DNA from: Christensenella sp. UBA4626
GTDB lineage: Bacteria > Bacillota > Clostridia > Christensenellales > UBA1242
NCBI GenBank assembly: GCA_002406115.1
Contig: DHNC01000018.1
Location: forward strand, 353-25,138
Length of the DNA: 24,786 bases
Direction of reading: 5' to 3'
Shown here: positions 22,849-24,786 of the stretch, in pieces
Layout: every line of letters begins with the position of its first letter
Numbering within the stretch: position 1 is the stretch's first letter
Notes under the pieces: model-generated
Database searches by the model: none
Told to the model about the DNA's origin: nothing
What the model saw: the letters and a program-made list of their open reading frames with translations, nothing else
Position numbers and translations under genes: made by a program

Positions 22849-23166
22849 CTATTTAACCAATGGGATAATCACACCGGCAATAACTACTAACAAGCAAACG
22901 ATGTATAAAACTTTCCAAACTGCTTGCTTTTTTGAAACATAGCGCCATGCCAAAACTGCAACAATGCAAATCATGATAGCAGTTGCCACACCTTGCAATG
23001 CTGCGATAATTTTGAAGTTTACGCCGCACAATGAAAGAATCATTGAAACAAGGTACAAAACTGCAACAGCAATGATTGTGTACAAAGAAAATTTGTTAAG
23101 TGTCAATCCACTGCTTTTTGTTGTGCTTGTTGATTTTGTTGTTTTTGTGCTTTTCTTTTCTGCCAT
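22849..23166 (-). CDS. Small three-helix membrane protein of unknown function
   Basis: The 105-residue protein has a Lys/Ser/Thr-rich cytoplasmic arm (1-24) and three hydrophobic helices (about 27-48, 53-73 and 84-104). I recognise no family. AAAGGAG lies 8 nt before the ATG, the promoter is at 23190-23219 and the terminator at 22808-22843, so it is a single-gene unit divergent from the SDR gene. The arm repeats Lys-Thr/Ser pairs (TKTTKSTSTTKSS), similar in style to the N-terminal arm of the DUF5011-like protein at 18271. Confidence 0.8.
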   Translation of the reverse strand: MAEKKSTKTTKSTSTTKSSGLTLNKFSLYTIIAVAVLYLVSMILSLCGVNFKIIAALQGVATAIMICIVAVLAWRYVSKKQAVWKVLYIVCLLVVIAGVIIPLVK

Positions 23167-23189
23167 ATTTAACTCCTTTTACGATTGAG

Positions 23190-23219
23190 ATTTTACAACA
23201 AATTTTATTTTTATGTCAA
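23190..23219 (-). promoter_or_regulatory. Promoter of the small membrane protein gene
   Basis: TTGACA (complement of 23214-23219) and TAAAAT (complement of 23190-23195) are 18 bp apart on the minus strand. The leader is about 20 nt and holds AAAGGAG. Confidence 0.7.
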
Positions 23220-23299
23220 ATAATTTTTGTTTTTTTGTTAAAATTTTGTTAATTTTTTTTGAAAAAACGTTAAAAAATTGAATTATTTTTAAAAAAAAT

Positions 23300-23327
23300 T
23301 TGAAATTTAAAAATTTTATGTTAAAAT
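23300..23327 (+). promoter_or_regulatory. Promoter with no leader for the SDR gene
   Basis: TTGAAA (23300-23305) and TAAAAT (23322-23327) are 16 bp apart, with an extended -10 TGT (23319-23321). Six bases separate the -10 from ATG 23334, so the transcript should start at that codon. Confidence 0.6.
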
Positions 23328-23333
23328 ATGAAT

Positions 23334-24062
23334 ATGAAAAACATTTTAATCACAGGTGCCAGTGGCGGCATAGGGATAGAGATTGCAAAGCATTTTGCAA
23401 AAGAAAATAACCATTTATTTTTGGTGTATCATCAAAACAAATCACAGTTGAAACTTCTTCAAAAGACATGTTCAACCGATTGTTTTATTGACATTTTTAA
23501 ATGCGATTTGACAAACGAAAATGAGGTTGAAAGTTTGGTGGAAAAAGTCATTTCCATATGTGGAAAAATTGATTGCTTGATAAATTGTGCTGGCGTCAGT
23601 CAAAACAAGCAAATCCAAGATGTGTCGGACAATGACGTTGACTATATTTTTGATAACAATTTGAAAAGTTTAATCAACACAACAAAATTTGTAAGCAAAC
23701 ATATGATAAGCGAACAATATGGCAAAATTATCAATATCTCCTCTGTTTGGGGCGTGGTTGGTGCCAGCACTGAAAGTTTGTATTCTGCCAGCAAAGGTGC
23801 AATCAACTCACTCACTTTGGCATTAGCAAAAGAACTTGGCCCTAGCAATATAACTGTCAATGCAGTTTGCCCTGGCTTTATCAACACAAAAATGAATAGC
23901 ATTTACACGCAAGAAGATATCGCCGCAATCGTTGACGAAACACCTTTGCAACGCATAGGTCAACCAAAAGATGTTGCTGGTTTGGTTGGCTTTTTGGCTT
24001 CAAATGAGGCAGATTTTATAACCGGGCAAATCATCCGTGTTGACGGAGGTTGGACACTTTAA
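23334..24062 (+). CDS. fabG-like: Short-chain dehydrogenase/reductase, FabG-like
   Basis: This NAD(P)-dependent reductase is probably a 3-oxoacyl-ACP reductase or close relative. The Rossmann motif TGASGGIG is at 7-14 and NCAG at 84-87. The catalytic residues are Ser137, Tyr150 and Lys154 (YSASK), followed by the PG motif VCPGFINT, and the C-terminus ITGQIIRVDGGW is typical of FabG. The 242-residue length is normal. I chose ATG 23334 because MKNILITGAS is the usual FabG beginning and because it fits the promoter; an ATG at 23328 would add two residues. There is no ribosome site. No other fatty-acid genes are nearby, so the substrate cannot be fixed from context. Confidence 0.9.
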   Translation: MKNILITGASGGIGIEIAKHFAKENNHLFLVYHQNKSQLKLLQKTCSTDCFIDIFKCDLTNENEVESLVEKVISICGKIDCLINCAGVSQNKQIQDVSDNDVDYIFDNNLKSLINTTKFVSKHMISEQYGKIINISSVWGVVGASTESLYSASKGAINSLTLALAKELGPSNITVNAVCPGFINTKMNSIYTQEDIAAIVDETPLQRIGQPKDVAGLVGFLASNEADFITGQIIRVDGGWTL

Positions 24063-24172
24063 TTTTGGAAAAATAAAATCACCTCACTTTTGTTTGTAAG
24101 GATGATTTTGTGTTAAGATTATAACCTAATCTAATTTATTTCACTTACAAATCAGTTTCCAATCAATCACAA

Positions 24173-24198
24173 AAAAAACAAGCGTTTGCTTGTTTTTT
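24173..24198. terminator. Bidirectional rho-independent terminator
   Basis: AAAAAACAAGC (24173-24183) pairs perfectly with GCTTGTTTTTT (24188-24198) around a GTTT loop. It lies between the convergent SDR gene and the 24226-24663 gene and can serve both. Confidence 0.9.
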
Positions 24199-24225
24199 GT
24201 TTGTCAAAATCTAGAAAAGGATTTT

Positions 24226-24663
24226 CTATTTTTCAGACATTTCTTGTGCTGCTGTTGTGTGTTCAACAATAGACTCTCCAACGCAGTAAGTTGCAATCAA
24301 ATAACCAGTTGTCATAAGAGAAATGATTGATGTTGCAAGATAGGTGTTAAAGAAATCTGGTGCAATGCCAGCAGTTGTTGCGTTGATGCAATACAAAATC
24401 ATTGTCATAGCAACAGCCATAATGCTAAGCACGTAAACAATGAAGCCTGAAACAACTTTTGCTTGATGACTTGATGTACAGATGATGTCAAATATAACCG
24501 CACCGACAACCAAGCCCACCCAAATGTAATAAATGATTTTTGCCCAAAGTGGCAAGCCATTTATCAACAAGGCAAACACAAAAAATCCTGCTGCACCAAT
24601 TGCCAAAGCTACCAAAGTGTAATACACAACTATTGACAAAAGTTTTTTGTTAAAGATACTCAT
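24226..24663 (-). CDS. Four-helix membrane protein of unknown function
   Basis: The 145-residue protein has four hydrophobic helices (about 9-33, 40-62, 70-92 and 105-128) and a short polar tail (EHTTAAQEMSEK). I recognise no family or motif. A strong AGGAGG precedes the ATG by 5 nt. The upstream region to the window end is very AT-rich and may hold its promoter, but I could not choose one with confidence. It is followed by the terminator at 24173-24198, so it is transcribed alone or as the last gene of a longer unit. Confidence 0.8.
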   Translation of the reverse strand: MSIFNKKLLSIVVYYTLVALAIGAAGFFVFALLINGLPLWAKIIYYIWVGLVVGAVIFDIICTSSHQAKVVSGFIVYVLSIMAVAMTMILYCINATTAGIAPDFFNTYLATSIISLMTTGYLIATYCVGESIVEHTTAAQEMSEK

Positions 24664-24786
24664 ATGCCCTCCTATGTATATTTTTATCTTTTTGCAAGAA
24701 TTTATTCAGCAAGGCAAATTTAGCATATTTTAAAAATTAAATTGTTTTTTTAATTCCACAAAAATATTTATTTTTTTATTAAATTT

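Overview
The window is AT-rich, roughly one third G+C by eye. It has Firmicutes-style expression signals: AGGAGG-type ribosome sites, sigma-A promoters, short U-tailed hairpin terminators, TAATG/ATGA gene couplings and a lipobox lipoprotein. Conserved genes (ftsH, a cvpA-type gene, tyrS, gltX, a fabG-like SDR gene) look like chromosome from a low-GC Gram-positive bacterium, probably an uncultured Clostridia-type lineage; this placement is inference. No rRNA, tRNA, CRISPR array or transposase was seen.

Layout. (1) 1-791: the 5' end of an unknown minus-strand gene, then about 630 bp without a convincing gene but with several hairpins. (2) 792-6126: a tight minus-strand operon with its own promoter: XRE regulator, Dam-type (DpnM-like) methylase, three-helix membrane protein, tiny Asn/Lys-rich ORF, DpnII-type endonuclease, second DNA methyltransferase, and an OLD-like AAA ATPase with a degenerate Toprim-like tail. 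Most junctions overlap or abut. An alpha-helical orphan gene (6171-6761) lies just upstream. (3) 6977-9862: a membrane-anchored unknown gene and ftsH. (4) 10048-12259: divergent cvpA-tyrS operon ending in tandem repeats and a terminator. (5) 12258-17079: an accessory toxin/immunity-like cluster: TPR-like gene, startless toxin-domain fragment, DUF1871-like immunity gene, two unknown genes, a secreted toxin-like protein and a membrane-anchored trypsin-like protease. (6) 17086-22649: exported metallo-beta-lactamase-fold protein, DUF5011-like membrane protein, gltX, a lipoprotein and a membrane-anchored partner, the last three led by a consensus promoter. (7) 22808-24786: two small membrane proteins around a fabG-like SDR gene.

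The most interesting region is the restriction-modification operon. Its methylase and endonuclease both predict GATC specificity, and GATC is strongly depleted in the whole window: I found 10 sites by eye, where base composition predicts several tens. The standard system is interleaved with a membrane protein whose layout recalls PycTM/SLATT effectors and ends with an OLD-like ATPase, suggesting a layered defence operon. Second in interest is the toxin/immunity-like cluster. Third, two genes (22614 minus, 23334 plus) have strong promoters ending exactly 6 nt before their ATG and appear to be leaderless.
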